Source of the DNA: Chloroflexota bacterium
Lineage (GTDB): Bacteria; Chloroflexota; UBA11872; UBA12225; JAJDUF01
Reading direction: 5' to 3'
NCBI GenBank assembly: GCA_022826725.1
Contig: JAJDUF010000012.1
Span: forward strand, 186,001 to 250,000
Length of the DNA: 64,000 bases
The position numbers were made by a program, and so were the translations under genes. This document shows positions 9,520 through 18,326 of this stretch, in pieces. Below the pieces are notes generated by a model. That model searched no databases. It was not told the DNA's origin and worked only from the letters and a program-made list of their open reading frames with translations. The stretch's first letter is position 1. Each line of letters opens with the position of its first letter.

Positions 9520-10327
9520 CGCACGCTCCCTCCCTATCGTTCAACGACGGGGAAGCAGTTGAGGAATGCGGCGCAGAGCGCCGGTGCTGCGCGTCTATCA
9601 GCGTGCCCAGGCGCCGGAGTGCTTCCGGGGCCTGCCGGCTCTTCATGCCGTGGGGGGGATACGGCTGCAAGTTGTCGTTCCAGAGCCATACCTGGATGTT
9701 TTCCACGCCACGGAGCCGCCCGCCGGAGGTATCGAGCCAGTTGTTGATGGTGAGACAAGGCACGTCGGCGGGTGCTTGCCAGCGCAGGGTCGGGCGCAGG
9801 CCCCACCGGAAGGCCGCTCCCGCCAACTCACGCAGCGGATCGAGCGGCGCGTCCACGAATATCGCGCCGAGCGGGCGCGTGCCAGCGTTCCAGGGCCAGT
9901 CGGCTCCGAGGAGGTATTTGATTACCGCACCACCCTTGCTGTGTCCCACGAGCACCACGTTGCGGAGCGTCTGCAAGTCCGCGCGGACTTGCCGGGCGGC
10001 GTGGCGCACGTCCCCGTGTGTTGATCCGCCGGGGGTACGCCGCCAATTATAGAAATACACGCGGTAGGTGGCCATGAGTGCCGACCGCGCCCGGTCGGCA
10101 GCGGGTGGCGCCAACTGCTGCGTCTGCGCCCAGAGCGTGGCGAATTGCTGCCACTCCGCCTCGGACCAACCGTGAAAGGCACATACCCAGCTTTTCCAGG
10201 CGACCGGATTATCCCACCAGGTATCGGTCCAGATGCCCGCGATGCAGTAGATGATCGCCGCATCCGGCCAAGTCGCCAGACTACCGGCGGTCTCGGACGG
10301 ATTGAGGGCACTGCCGCGCATATCCAT
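9512..10327 (-). CDS. Alpha/beta hydrolase-fold protein with a 35-residue module shared with RseP
   Basis: A 271-residue lipase-like protein. The nucleophile elbow is GHSKGG (about residue 129) after the strand NVVLVGHS. Downstream strands include GAIFVDAPLD (candidate acid) and a late PPHGMKS His (candidate base). The first strand is AIIYCIAGIWTD. Between strand 1 and the nucleophile lies an insert (residues 54-88, positions 10064-10168) that aligns without gaps to a segment of the neighbouring RseP protein. Translation is probably coupled to the overlapping membrane-protein gene downstream. The substrate is unknown; an ester or lipid substrate at the membrane would fit the context. Confidence 0.75.
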   Translation of the reverse strand: MDMRGSALNPSETAGSLATWPDAAIIYCIAGIWTDTWWDNPVAWKSWVCAFHGWSEAEWQQFATLWAQTQQLAPPAADRARSALMATYRVYFYNWRRTPGGSTHGDVRHAARQVRADLQTLRNVVLVGHSKGGAVIKYLLGADWPWNAGTRPLGAIFVDAPLDPLRELAGAAFRWGLRPTLRWQAPADVPCLTINNWLDTSGGRLRGVENIQVWLWNDNLQPYPPHGMKSRQAPEALRRLGTLIDAQHRRSAPHSSTASPSLNDREGACDG

Positions 10328-10373
10328 AGCACTGGACTACCGAGCAAGACCGGACGGGTTACGGTCGGGCCGG

Positions 10374-11543
10374 CTACCCTATGATCTGGGCGATATCTCG
10401 ATACGAGATGTACACCATCAGCATGATGAGCAGCAGCAGACCAACCATGTGGATGACGCCTTCAGTGGCGGGATTGACCCGCCGCCCGCCGCGCAGGGCC
10501 TCCAGCCCGACGAACGCGAGCCGCGCCCCGTCCAGACCGGGTACCGGTAGGAGGTTCAGGATGGCGAGGTTGAGCGAGAGGAAGCCGGTGAAGTTGAGCA
10601 GCTGCGCCAAGCCGTCTTGTGCGGCCTCGCCGGTGAGGCGCGCGATTCCCACCGGTCCGGCCACGTCGGCTGCAAGCTGCCCGGTCACGATCATGAAGAG
10701 GCCGCGGATGAGCAGGCCCAGCAGCTCGCCGGTCCGCTGAACCCCCAGCGGGAGCGCCTCCCAAGGCGGGTACCTGACGATTGGTGGCCCGAGCGCAATG
10801 CCGAGCGCCCCCTGCGGCGCCGACGTGGTGACCCGCGGGACGGCGGAGGTGGTCAGTTCGGCGCCGTCCCGCAGGAGTGTGATAGACAGCGGCTGATCGA
10901 GCGATCGCTGGACGACGGCCCGTACCGCTGTCATGTACTCGATCGCTTCGCCATCCATCCGCAGCAATATATCGCCGGGTTGCAGGCCTGCCTGGGCGGC
11001 CGGAGAGTCCGCCCGCACCTCGTGGACTTGGACTTCTCGGCAAGTGTGGCAGGGGGCGCCGAGCATGTAGGCGGCTGCGAAGAGCAGCGGGGCGATCAGC
11101 AGGTTCATGCCGACTCCGGCCACGAGGACGAGTGCGCGCTGGGAGCGGCTTTTGCTGGCGAAACTGTCGCTGTCATCTTCCTCGACCGGGGGGTTATAGG
11201 CCTTAATGAGCGCTATCTGCCTCCGTCTAGCCTCCGGCTGCGGCAGCCGCTTCGCCATCGTCCACAGCGCGGCGAACCGTTGCCACTCCGACTCCGTCCA
11301 GGTGTCTTCCCGTGCCGTCGGTGCGCCATTCTCGCCCTTCATCTTCACAAACCCGCCCAAGGGCAAGAGGTTGATCGAGAACAGCGTGTCGTTGCGCCGG
11401 ATGCCGAAGAGCCGCGGCGGAATGCCGAGGCCGAATTCTTGCACGCGGATACCGGCGCGGCGGGCCGCGACGAAATGGCCGATTTCGTGCGCGAGCACGA
11501 GCACACTGAGGACGACCAAAAACCAAAGAATCGTGAGGAACAT
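10374..11543 (-). CDS. rseP: RseP/site-2-type intramembrane metalloprotease
   Basis: An M50 zinc protease that cleaves membrane proteins such as anti-sigma factors within the bilayer. The active-site HEIGH lies in the first transmembrane helix (LVLAHEIGHFVAARR). A PDZ domain occupies the middle (SPAAQAGLQPGDILLRMDGE) and the third zinc ligand is in NLLPVPGLDGARL near the C-terminus, followed by a final transmembrane helix. The protein has about 45 additional residues just after GGFVKMKGE, where homologues run almost directly into the SFASKSR..RALVL segment; this insert carries the module shared with the adjacent hydrolase. ATG-11543 is preferred; GTG-11570 would add 9 residues and overlap dxr by 17 bases. 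Confidence 0.94.
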   Translation of the reverse strand: MFLTILWFLVVLSVLVLAHEIGHFVAARRAGIRVQEFGLGIPPRLFGIRRNDTLFSINLLPLGGFVKMKGENGAPTAREDTWTESEWQRFAALWTMAKRLPQPEARRRQIALIKAYNPPVEEDDSDSFASKSRSQRALVLVAGVGMNLLIAPLLFAAAYMLGAPCHTCREVQVHEVRADSPAAQAGLQPGDILLRMDGEAIEYMTAVRAVVQRSLDQPLSITLLRDGAELTTSAVPRVTTSAPQGALGIALGPPIVRYPPWEALPLGVQRTGELLGLLIRGLFMIVTGQLAADVAGPVGIARLTGEAAQDGLAQLLNFTGFLSLNLAILNLLPVPGLDGARLAFVGLEALRGGRRVNPATEGVIHMVGLLLLIMLMVYISYRDIAQIIG

Positions 11544-11553
11544 ACCTAGGATG

Positions 11554-12783
11554 TTACCGAGTTTCGGCACCGACCGGCATACGACCGCTGCGGTGGGCCA
11601 TCCGTCGGGCGGTTTCTTCGGACTGCTCGAGTGCCCAGCGTTCGACCGCCAGCAGCTGCTCGACGCTCTCCACCGCCTGCGGGGGATGCTCGTTCAGCAC
11701 CGCTTCGATTACCGTAGCGATAGCGGTGAAGGGCAGCCGGCCGTCGAGGAACCACCGGACGACCACCTCGTCGGCAGCGCAGAGCACGGCGGGGGCCGTG
11801 CCACCCAGTCGCCCCGCCTCGCGGGCCAGCGATAAGCACGGGAACCGTACCGGATCGGGCGCCTCGAAGGTCAGTTGTCCCAGCGCGGCCAGATCGAGCG
11901 GCCGGAAGCTGCTGGCGAGCCGCTGCGGATAGCCGAGCGCGTACTGGATGGGTAGCTCCATGTCGGGATAGCCGAGTTGGGCCTTGACCGACCCGTCGCT
12001 GAACTCGACGAGCGAGTGGACAATACTCTGGGGATGGATCACCACGTCCACGTAGTCGAGTGTGCGACCGAATAGGATGCCAGCTTCGAGGACCTCCATC
12101 CCCTTGTTCATCAGCGTCGCCGAATCGATAGTAATCTTCGGCCCCATTTGCCACGTCGGATGAGCTAGTGCCTGCTCCGGGGTGATCTTGGCCATCGCTG
12201 CGGCCGGCAGGGTGCGGAATGGGCCGCCGGAGGCGGTCAGGATGACGCGGGTAACGCGCGAGCGATCTTCGCCGACGAGACATTGGAAGATGGCGCTGTG
12301 CTCGCTGTCAACGGGCAGGATCGCCGCGCCGCTCCGGCTGGCCGCTGCAAAGAGCAGGTCGCTGGCCGCAATGAGGGACTCTTTGTTGGCTAACGCCACG
12401 TCAATGCCGGCTTCCAAGGCGGCCAGGATGGCCGACAAGCCGACCAAGCCCGTCGTCGCCGCAACCACAATGTCCGGCTTGGTGGATAGGGTGAGGTCTC
12501 GCAGGCTGTCCGCGCCCGCATACACCCGTGCCCCATCAGGGCTGCACGATTGGAGGTCTGCCCAGGCGCTACCGTTTTGGCCGTCTGTCCGCGCGGCCGG
12601 CGGCGGCGCGTGGGTGAGGGCGAGCGCTTCCGGCCGGAACTCCTGCGCCTGATCGCGCAGCAGCGCCAGATTCCGCCCCGCTGCCAGCCCGACGACCGTG
12701 AACGATGCAGGCTGGGCGCGGATGACGTTCAACGCCTGATGACCAACCGAGCCGGTTGAACCGAGAATGGCAACACGTTTCAT
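11554..12783 (-). CDS. dxr: 1-deoxy-D-xylulose 5-phosphate reductoisomerase
   Basis: The enzyme converts DXP to MEP with NADPH, the second step of the MEP isoprenoid route, feeding the neighbouring undecaprenyl synthase. It starts with the NADPH-binding motif MKRVAILGSTGSVG. Conserved metal/substrate regions follow: ALANKESLIAA, PVDSEHSAIFQCL, TASGGPF, NSATLMNKGMEV written here as IDSATLMNKGMEV, and HPQSIVHSLVEF. The length of 409 residues is slightly over the usual 380-400. The frame also opens at a GTG (12861) that overlaps the cdsA stop codon as GTGA, adding a 26-residue Ser/Thr/Arg-rich leader. I keep the ATG because it matches the family N-terminus, but the coupled GTG is a real alternative. 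Confidence 0.95.
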   Translation of the reverse strand: MKRVAILGSTGSVGHQALNVIRAQPASFTVVGLAAGRNLALLRDQAQEFRPEALALTHAPPPAARTDGQNGSAWADLQSCSPDGARVYAGADSLRDLTLSTKPDIVVAATTGLVGLSAILAALEAGIDVALANKESLIAASDLLFAAASRSGAAILPVDSEHSAIFQCLVGEDRSRVTRVILTASGGPFRTLPAAAMAKITPEQALAHPTWQMGPKITIDSATLMNKGMEVLEAGILFGRTLDYVDVVIHPQSIVHSLVEFSDGSVKAQLGYPDMELPIQYALGYPQRLASSFRPLDLAALGQLTFEAPDPVRFPCLSLAREAGRLGGTAPAVLCAADEVVVRWFLDGRLPFTAIATVIEAVLNEHPPQAVESVEQLLAVERWALEQSEETARRMAHRSGRMPVGAETR

Positions 12784-12857
12784 GGTAGCTCTGCTGTGTA
12801 CTCGTTGGGTTGAGCCGGATTGGGTCCGAGGCGGCCGGGTGGATTTGCCGGCGCCGG

Positions 12858-13787
12858 TCACCCGGCCGGAACGACCACTAACGTCACATAGTAATATACG
12901 ACAAGTACGGAGAAAAGGAGACTATCTATCCGGTCGAGCATCCCGCCGTGACCGGGGATGAGGCCGCCGGCGTCCTTGGCGCCGGCCTGGCGCTTGATGA
13001 GAGACTCGGCGAGGTCGCCGAGTTGGGCGGCGGCGGCAACGCCGAGGGCGAGTGGTATGGCGTGCCAGTGCCAGAGCGGGAGTGCCTGCCAGCCCCAGAA
13101 CGTCAACGGCAAGCCACTGGCAACGGTAACGAGCGCGACGGCGACAGTGCCACCGGCGACGCCTTCCCAAGTCTTGTTGGGGCTGATCCGGGGTAGGAAG
13201 CGGTGCCGGCCCAGGAATGACCCGGTGAAGTAGGCCGCCGTGTCGTAGGCCCAGGTGGCCGCCAGCACGTAGAGCACCCATCCGCGCCCGGCCTCGGCCG
13301 GTCCGATCAGGCGCAAGGGAATGAAGTGCCCCAGCAGCCAGGCGACATAGAGGCAGCCGCTCATCGTGGCAATCGCGCTGGTGGCACCCTGACGGCCGGG
13401 TGAGCGCCGGAATATCTCGAAACTAAGCGGCACCACGATGCCGGCGGTGATGAGTAGCTGGCTCGCTGCCCCTCGCCCCTCGCCGAACAGCTCGAATCCG
13501 ACCAGTCGGTCGCCGCCGAGCACGGCCAAGAGCAGCAGGGCCAGGGGATAGCCGAGTAGGCGGCGGGGCTGCCACCCCGCGTGCTCAACCAGCGCGTAGA
13601 CTTCGCGCAGCGCCAAATAGGTGATGAGTATCGCCGCTAGGAGGTAGAGCGGGCCGCCGAAGTAGGAGGACACGAGAATTGCGGGGGCGATGACGAGCGC
13701 CGAAGCGAGGCGTCGCCGCAGGGCGAGGAGCCAGCGTGCCGAGAGCCGGCGGACCGGGGCCGTGGGCGGTGCCTGCTGTTTACTCAT
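12858..13787 (-). CDS. cdsA: Phosphatidate cytidylyltransferase
   Basis: CdsA makes CDP-diacylglycerol from phosphatidate and CTP in the membrane, the entry to phospholipid synthesis. The protein has 309 residues with about eight hydrophobic helices. The C-terminal CDS signature is complete: SLIKRQAGAKDAGGLIPGHG followed by GMLDRIDS. The segment ISPNKTWEG is also characteristic. It sits between uppS (83-base gap) and dxr, the order seen in many bacteria, so it is part of the rpsB-to-rseP operon. No convincing Shine-Dalgarno is visible before the ATG. Confidence 0.96.
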   Translation of the reverse strand: MSKQQAPPTAPVRRLSARWLLALRRRLASALVIAPAILVSSYFGGPLYLLAAILITYLALREVYALVEHAGWQPRRLLGYPLALLLLAVLGGDRLVGFELFGEGRGAASQLLITAGIVVPLSFEIFRRSPGRQGATSAIATMSGCLYVAWLLGHFIPLRLIGPAEAGRGWVLYVLAATWAYDTAAYFTGSFLGRHRFLPRISPNKTWEGVAGGTVAVALVTVASGLPLTFWGWQALPLWHWHAIPLALGVAAAAQLGDLAESLIKRQAGAKDAGGLIPGHGGMLDRIDSLLFSVLVVYYYVTLVVVPAG

Positions 13788-13870
13788 GGTCAGGGTGGCG
13801 CGTCAAGCGCCGCACCCATCGTGGGTGTCGTCAGGCCGGGCCGCTATAGGCGCCCAGTCGTTCACGGCAG

Positions 13871-14812
13871 CTAGCCAGGTGCGAGGTCGGCAGCCCCATT
13901 AGGTGTGGCTGCGCCGGGAGCGCCCGTCGGCTGGTGATTGCCGGTGGTCTCCGGCAATACACGCCCGAAACGCCGCACGCGCTGGTTATAGGCCGCCAAC
14001 GCTTGATAATACTCGTACACACCGAAAGCCGGCCAGAGGACCGGGGTCACGTAGACCTCGCTATAGATTGATTGCCACGTGAGGAAGTTGGATGAGCGCA
14101 TCTCACCACCGGGCAGAATAATCAGATCGGGGTCCGGCTGCCCCGCCGTGTAGAGATACCGGCTGACCGTGTCTTCCGTGACGGATTCTGCCGGGAGACC
14201 GGCCCGAATGATCCCTCGGAGTGCTCGCACGATTTCCGCTCGTCCCCCGTAGTTGAACGCGACGTTCAGGATCAAGCGTTGGTTGTGGCGGGTGAGTGCG
14301 AGGGCCTCTTGGATGCGGTCAGCGAGGTGCGTGGGCACGCCCTCCAGCGAGCCGAGATGCCGAATCTGGACGCCGTTGGCGTGCAACTCCGGTGTCTCCT
14401 GCTTGATCGCCTCGCCGAGGATCGTGAGGATCGCGTCCACCTCGGCCTGTGGCCGGTTCCAATTCTCGGTCGAGAAGGCATAGACGGTGACAATGCGGAT
14501 GCCGAACTGCACGGAGGCTTCCAGGATGGGACGGAGATTCTTGGTGCCGCGCCGGTGGCCCGCGATCCGGGGGAGGTTACGTGCCCGTGCCCAACGGCCG
14601 TTCCCATCCATCTTGATGGCGACGTGCGTGGGTACGCGGGGCAGGCGCGGAAACTCCGCCGGCCAGGATTCGCTGGCTGCCGATGCTCGTGCCCCGGCGC
14701 CGACCGCCATTTCCGGCATTGCCAGGCTTGCGCTCCCGATTCCCGTTTGATCGCGTTTGTGTACTTTGTCTTGATTGTGCAGACCCGGCGTGTTGTCTAC
14801 GGAAGCTGTCAT
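13871..14812 (-). CDS. uppS: Isoprenyl transferase (undecaprenyl diphosphate synthase), with Arg-to-Leu change in a key motif
   Basis: A cis-prenyltransferase that condenses IPP units to make the C50-C55 lipid carrier for cell-wall and polysaccharide synthesis. Family features are IKMDGNGRWA (catalytic Asp), YAFSTENWNRP, NVAFNYGGRAEIVRA and SNFLTWQSIYSEVYVTPVLWPAF. The protein is 313 residues long because of a roughly 60-residue disordered N-terminal extension and a 25-residue tail. In the IPP-pyrophosphate binding motif, normally R-T/P-S/G-G-E-x-R, residue 233 is Leu (CTG at 14114-14116): the sequence reads ILPGGEMRSSNF. The later Arg and Ser are retained. A GGGGA site lies before the ATG at 14812. 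Confidence 0.92.
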   Translation of the reverse strand: MTASVDNTPGLHNQDKVHKRDQTGIGSASLAMPEMAVGAGARASAASESWPAEFPRLPRVPTHVAIKMDGNGRWARARNLPRIAGHRRGTKNLRPILEASVQFGIRIVTVYAFSTENWNRPQAEVDAILTILGEAIKQETPELHANGVQIRHLGSLEGVPTHLADRIQEALALTRHNQRLILNVAFNYGGRAEIVRALRGIIRAGLPAESVTEDTVSRYLYTAGQPDPDLIILPGGEMRSSNFLTWQSIYSEVYVTPVLWPAFGVYEYYQALAAYNQRVRRFGRVLPETTGNHQPTGAPGAATPNGAADLAPG

Positions 14813-14865
14813 ACGTCCCCTGTTACCCCCCGCTGCTTGTCACCCTTTAACGACTGGGGACCGGA

Positions 14866-15438
14866 TCACTCCTCCAATAGCTCCTTCACTTTGTCTTCGC
14901 CCAGCAGGCCGGCCTGTTCCACCGAGCGATCCGTCAACTCTTGCAGCCGGTTCTCGGACCAGCGCAGGTCGTCTTCGGTCATCAACCGTTCGCGCTGTAG
15001 CTCCCGTAAGTCGGCCAACGCCTGTCGCCGCACGTTGCGGATGGCCACCCGCCCATCCTCGACGCGCCGCTGTACCGCCCGCACCAAGTCACGGCGGCGC
15101 TCTTCCGTGAGCGGGGGCAGCACGATCCTGATGATATTCCCGTCGTTCGAGGGGGTGAGACCCAGGTCCGACTGCTGGATGGCCGTCTCGATAGCATCGT
15201 GGGTCGTGCGATCCCACGGTTGGATCGCAATGAGGCGCGGCTCCGGCACGCTGATTCCGGCCAACTGTTGCAGCGGGACCGGCGATCCGTAGTAGTCTAC
15301 CGGCAGACGCTCGACGAGCGACGGTGACGCCCGCGAGGTCCGCATGGTCTGGAGGTCGGACCCGAGCACGGATACAGCGGTCTGCATCTTCTGGTCCGCG
15401 TCGCTCAATACTTCCGTCGCTAGCTCTTGCTCCATCAT
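14866..15438 (-). CDS. frr: Ribosome recycling factor
   Basis: RRF, with EF-G, splits the post-termination ribosome. The 190-residue sequence has the standard three-helix-bundle landmarks: [49 protein letters not shown], and [13 protein letters not shown] followed by RVAIRNVRR. The start overlaps the pyrH stop by 4 bases (ATGA), indicating translational coupling. Confidence 0.97.
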   Translation of the reverse strand: MMEQELATEVLSDADQKMQTAVSVLGSDLQTMRTSRASPSLVERLPVDYYGSPVPLQQLAGISVPEPRLIAIQPWDRTTHDAIETAIQQSDLGLTPSNDGNIIRIVLPPLTEERRRDLVRAVQRRVEDGRVAIRNVRRQALADLRELQRERLMTEDDLRWSENRLQELTDRSVEQAGLLGEDKVKELLEE

Positions 15439-16271
15439 CCCACCCCCACAGATTGCCTGGACCGCACTGCATCGGACTCTAGCGGGTGATGCACGCCCGG
15501 CGTGCCCGGCGTGTCACCGTCTTGCCAGGTCTGCGTCGCAGCGCCGGGAGACCAGTCCGGACTGGCGATCAGCGTGCCGATCTGCTCTCCGAGGATTGCC
15601 CGCCGCAAGCTGCCCGGCTCGTCCAGCTTGAAGACTAGGATGGGCAGATTGTGCTCCATGCAGAGCGTGATGGCCGTGCTGTCCATGACGCCGACACGCC
15701 TATTCACGGCCTCGATATAGCTCAGGCGCTCGAAGCGCCGTGCGTCCGAGTGCTTGGAAGGATCGCGGTCGTAGACACCGTCTACGTTCGTGCCCTTGAA
15801 TAGCGCTTGGGCGCCAATCTCCATCGCCCGCAGCGCCCCGGCGGTGTCGGTAGTGAAGAAGGGATTGCCACTGCCGGCGGCAAAGATCACCAGCTTGCCG
15901 TCCTCAAGATGGTTGGCGGCCCGCCGCCGGATATACGGCTCGGCGACCGCGCGCATCTCGATGGCCGTTTGCACCCGGACCACCATGCCCTCAACTCGCT
16001 CCAACGCTTCCTGCAAGGCGAGGGCATTGAGTACCGTCCCCAACATGCCGATATAATCGGCGGTGGGTCGGTCCATGCCCTGCGCGCTGCCGGTTGCGCC
16101 GCGCCAGATGTTGCCACCGCCGAGCACGATGGCCATTTCTACGCCCGTCTCGCGGACCGTGGCGGCGATCATGCGCGCCAGCCGCTCGGCGGTGGGCGGA
16201 TGAATCCCGTACTCGCCGGTCTCCGCCAGCGCTTCGCCACCCAGTTTCAGCAGGATGCGCCGGTACGTCAC
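15435..16271 (-). CDS. pyrH: UMP kinase with C-terminal extension
   Basis: PyrH phosphorylates UMP to UDP for pyrimidine nucleotide supply. The amino-acid-kinase fold is clear: [60 protein letters not shown], and the [13 protein letters not shown] motif. The fold ends near residue 237 at [13 protein letters not shown]. About 40 further residues, rich in Pro/Gly/Thr/Ser, form a tail not seen in typical 235-245 residue homologues. Four-base overlaps join it to tsf upstream and frr downstream. Confidence 0.96.
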   Translation of the reverse strand: MTYRRILLKLGGEALAETGEYGIHPPTAERLARMIAATVRETGVEMAIVLGGGNIWRGATGSAQGMDRPTADYIGMLGTVLNALALQEALERVEGMVVRVQTAIEMRAVAEPYIRRRAANHLEDGKLVIFAAGSGNPFFTTDTAGALRAMEIGAQALFKGTNVDGVYDRDPSKHSDARRFERLSYIEAVNRRVGVMDSTAITLCMEHNLPILVFKLDEPGSLRRAILGEQIGTLIASPDWSPGAATQTWQDGDTPGTPGVHHPLESDAVRSRQSVGVG

Positions 16272-16819
16272 TCCGCTTGCTCCGACTGGTCGGTGGCCTG
16301 CGACAGTTCGTAGCGCACAAAGCGACGCACTTGGATGTTCTCTCCCGTTTTTGCGCTTGCCTCCGTGACCAATTGGCCGATGGTCTTGCTGGGATCGCGG
16401 ATGTAGGGCTGCTCGGCCAGGAACAGGGTGGCCCGCCGATCCGGCGTCAGGTCCTCCCGGTCAGGGGAGTCCGCCGGCAGGTCAGCTTCGCTGACGTAGA
16501 GCGGCTGCATGGCCGCCACCTGCAACGCAACTTCATGCGCCAGGTCGGCAAACTCGCTCGTGCGGGCGACAAAGTCGGTCTCGCAGTTCAACTCCACGAG
16601 CACGCCGATACGATCACCCGGGTGTACATAGGCGGTAACCCGCCCTTCGCTGGTGGCACGTTGGGCCAGCTTGCTGGCGGCGGCCAGGCCTTCCGCTTCC
16701 AACAGCTTCTTGGCACCCGCCACATCCCCATCGGTATCGGTAAGTGCCCGCTTGCATGCCATCACGCCGGCGCCGGTTTCCTCCCGGAGTTGGCGGACCA
16801 TCTCGACTGTTACTGCCAT
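16268..16819 (-). CDS. tsf: Elongation factor Ts, short form
   Basis: EF-Ts is the guanine nucleotide exchange factor for EF-Tu. The N-terminal UBA-like domain reads [19 protein letters not shown], then comes [17 protein letters not shown] and the core signature [12 protein letters not shown]. At 183 residues it lacks part of the second core subdomain, as in the short EF-Ts of Thermus and Chloroflexi. The start is fixed by [11 protein letters not shown] and by two tandem purine-rich sites upstream. The open frame upstream to 17119 is non-coding in character. It overlaps pyrH by 4 bases. Confidence 0.96.
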   Translation of the reverse strand: MAVTVEMVRQLREETGAGVMACKRALTDTDGDVAGAKKLLEAEGLAAASKLAQRATSEGRVTAYVHPGDRIGVLVELNCETDFVARTSEFADLAHEVALQVAAMQPLYVSEADLPADSPDREDLTPDRRATLFLAEQPYIRDPSKTIGQLVTEASAKTGENIQVRRFVRYELSQATDQSEQAE

Positions 16820-16843
16820 CGTTGTTTTCCCTCGTTGTTTTCC
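16820..16843 (-). promoter_or_regulatory. Tandemly duplicated ribosome-binding region of tsf
   Basis: Two direct copies of an 11-base unit (CGTTGTTTTCC on the plus strand) lie at 16820-16830 and 16833-16843, offset by 13 bases. Read on the minus strand each gives a GAGG(G/A)AAAACAACG block, so two Shine-Dalgarno-like sequences stand in series, the nearer one 6-9 nt from the tsf ATG. Basis is direct reading; a functional effect is inference. Confidence 0.6.
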
Positions 16844-16926
16844 TCGGCGGCGGCGGCCGGGGTCATGGTTATCGCCGCGTGTTGGTGCATACCATACTGA
16901 ATAGCGCACGACTGAGCGTGGGGCGT

Positions 16927-16957
16927 GCCGGCAGCCGTCCTCAGAGAGGCTGCCGGC
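16927..16957 (-). terminator. Perfect 10-bp hairpin between rpsB and tsf
   Basis: GCCGGCAGCC at 16927-16936 pairs perfectly with GGCTGCCGGC at 16948-16957 around an 11-base loop. No U-run follows on either strand, so it is not a classical intrinsic terminator. It may act as an attenuator or mRNA-processing barrier that sets the S2:EF-Ts ratio. It lies in the 315-base gap (16820-17134) between rpsB and tsf, which otherwise holds no gene that I can support. Confidence 0.55.
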
Positions 16958-17134
16958 GCGGTCCGCAGTCACTTGTCCGGCACCACCCGGCCGTTGCTCC
17001 CATCGCCGGGACCTCGTGCTGGATGCCGGGTCGAGGCGCACCATACGATGCGACTCGGGTGACAGGATCGGCTTGGCGCTGCCCACGCTGGCGACGGCAG
17101 GAATGCTCTGTGCCGGCACTGCCGCAGCGGCCGA

Positions 17135-17944
17135 CTAGAACTCGCTGCCGGTTTCTTGATCCGCTTCCGGCACGTACTCTTCCTCCAGCGCAGACAACCC
17201 CACGTCAGAGTCCTCTTCCGCGTCCAGGTCGGCCTCAGCCTCGTCCTCGCTCGCGGCGCCACGAACCTGGAAACCTTCGGAGCAGGCGTCGGCGATATGG
17301 CTGGTAATCAGTCGAATGGCGCGGATGGCATCGTCGTTGGCCGGGATGGGCCAGTCTATTTCCGTCGGGTCGCAGTTGGAGTCGACCAGCGCGATGATGG
17401 GAATGCCCAAGCGCCGCGCCTCGGCTACGGCGATATGCTCGTGCTTGGTATCCACGATGTAGACGGCGCCCGGCAGGTCGCGCATCGTCTCAATACCACC
17501 GAAGATCCGGTGCAGGCGGTTGAGCTGCTCTTGCAGCTTGATCGCTTCCTTTTTGGGGAGTAGCTCGAACTCGCCGCGCTCCTTTTGGTACTTCAGATTC
17601 TGCAAATACTGAATACGCAACTGGATCGTCTGCCAGTTCGTAAGCTGCCCACCAAGCCACCGCTGATTGATGTAGGGCTGGCCGGCGCGCTTGGCCTCTT
17701 CTTCGATGGTCTCCTGCGCCTGTTTCTTGGTACCGACGAACAACACGTTTTCACCCGCGATGACGAGATCGCGCAGGAACTCGCACGCGGCCTGCAAACG
17801 ATGGACCGTCTGCTGGAGATCGAGAATATGGATACCGTTCCGTTCGGCGAAGATGAACCGCCGCATCTTGGGGTTCCAACGCCGCGTATGGTGGCCGAAA
17901 TGTACGCCGGCCTCCAAGAGAGTCTTCATTGAGACGTTAGCCAT
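17135..17944 (-). CDS. rpsB: 30S ribosomal protein S2
   Basis: S2 is a late-assembling small-subunit protein. The N-terminus ([22 protein letters not shown]), [23 protein letters not shown] and [15 protein letters not shown] segments, and [14 protein letters not shown]-like and [13 protein letters not shown] segments, are all standard. The protein has 269 residues; the last 40 form a very acidic Asp/Glu-rich tail ending GSEF. GGAGGAG lies 10 nt upstream of the ATG. It heads the minus-strand run that includes tsf, pyrH, frr, uppS, cdsA, dxr and rseP. Confidence 0.98.
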   Translation of the reverse strand: MANVSMKTLLEAGVHFGHHTRRWNPKMRRFIFAERNGIHILDLQQTVHRLQAACEFLRDLVIAGENVLFVGTKKQAQETIEEEAKRAGQPYINQRWLGGQLTNWQTIQLRIQYLQNLKYQKERGEFELLPKKEAIKLQEQLNRLHRIFGGIETMRDLPGAVYIVDTKHEHIAVAEARRLGIPIIALVDSNCDPTEIDWPIPANDDAIRAIRLITSHIADACSEGFQVRGAASEDEAEADLDAEEDSDVGLSALEEEYVPEADQETGSEF

Positions 17945-18170
17945 GTAAACCGTGCTCCTCCGTGCAGCTGTATGCTGAGTGTCTACTGTGCCAAGCTATC
18001 ACCAGCGAGATCAGGTCTTTGACCGCGAGACGGCAATCGGAGGCGCCGAATGCCTCTTTACCTGGACAAGACAGGCGGGGGTGCTGTACGTCATACACGT
18101 GCTTGATGCGCCGGGCAAGAGTACAACACGCTCCGCCTCTCCGGCGGTGCTGCTGTAGTGGGTCCCGCAG

Positions 18171-18200
18171 AGTATAGCGGACAGCCGACGTTCGCAGCAA
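18171..18200 (-). promoter_or_regulatory. Sigma-70-type promoter for rpsB operon and long leader
   Basis: On the minus strand TTGCTG (18195-18200) and TATACT (18171-18176) are separated by 18 bases, a good housekeeping promoter. Transcription would start near 18164, leaving a leader of about 220 nt before rpsB. The leader contains a short CCGCC-loop-GGCGG hairpin (around 18134-18150). A long structured leader ahead of rpsB suggests feedback control by S2, as known in several phyla; this is inference. The region 17945-18326 otherwise contains no gene that I can support. Confidence 0.55.
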
Positions 18201-18326
18201 TCCGGCGCCTCACGTTGAGTGATCCGCTTGCGGCGACCCTGGATATTAGGTAGCGTGTGAGGCTGGCCCGTGACGATTATCCCAACTGTGGGCAGTCGGC
18301 TGAAGGGCGAGGCAGAGAAGATCGAC

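Noticed and set aside
10617-11549. 310-codon plus-strand ORF inside rseP
   Set aside because: Antisense to rseP with its HEIGH and PDZ motifs; no family pattern on the plus strand.
16858-17119. Upstream extension of tsf
   Set aside because: The family N-terminus begins at [11 protein letters not shown] next to the ribosome-binding site; the upstream stretch includes a hairpin and looks non-coding.
17945-18326. Possible tRNA-Sec near selA
   Set aside because: No long extra arm, UCA anticodon loop or TTCGA T-loop found in this gap or elsewhere between genes.
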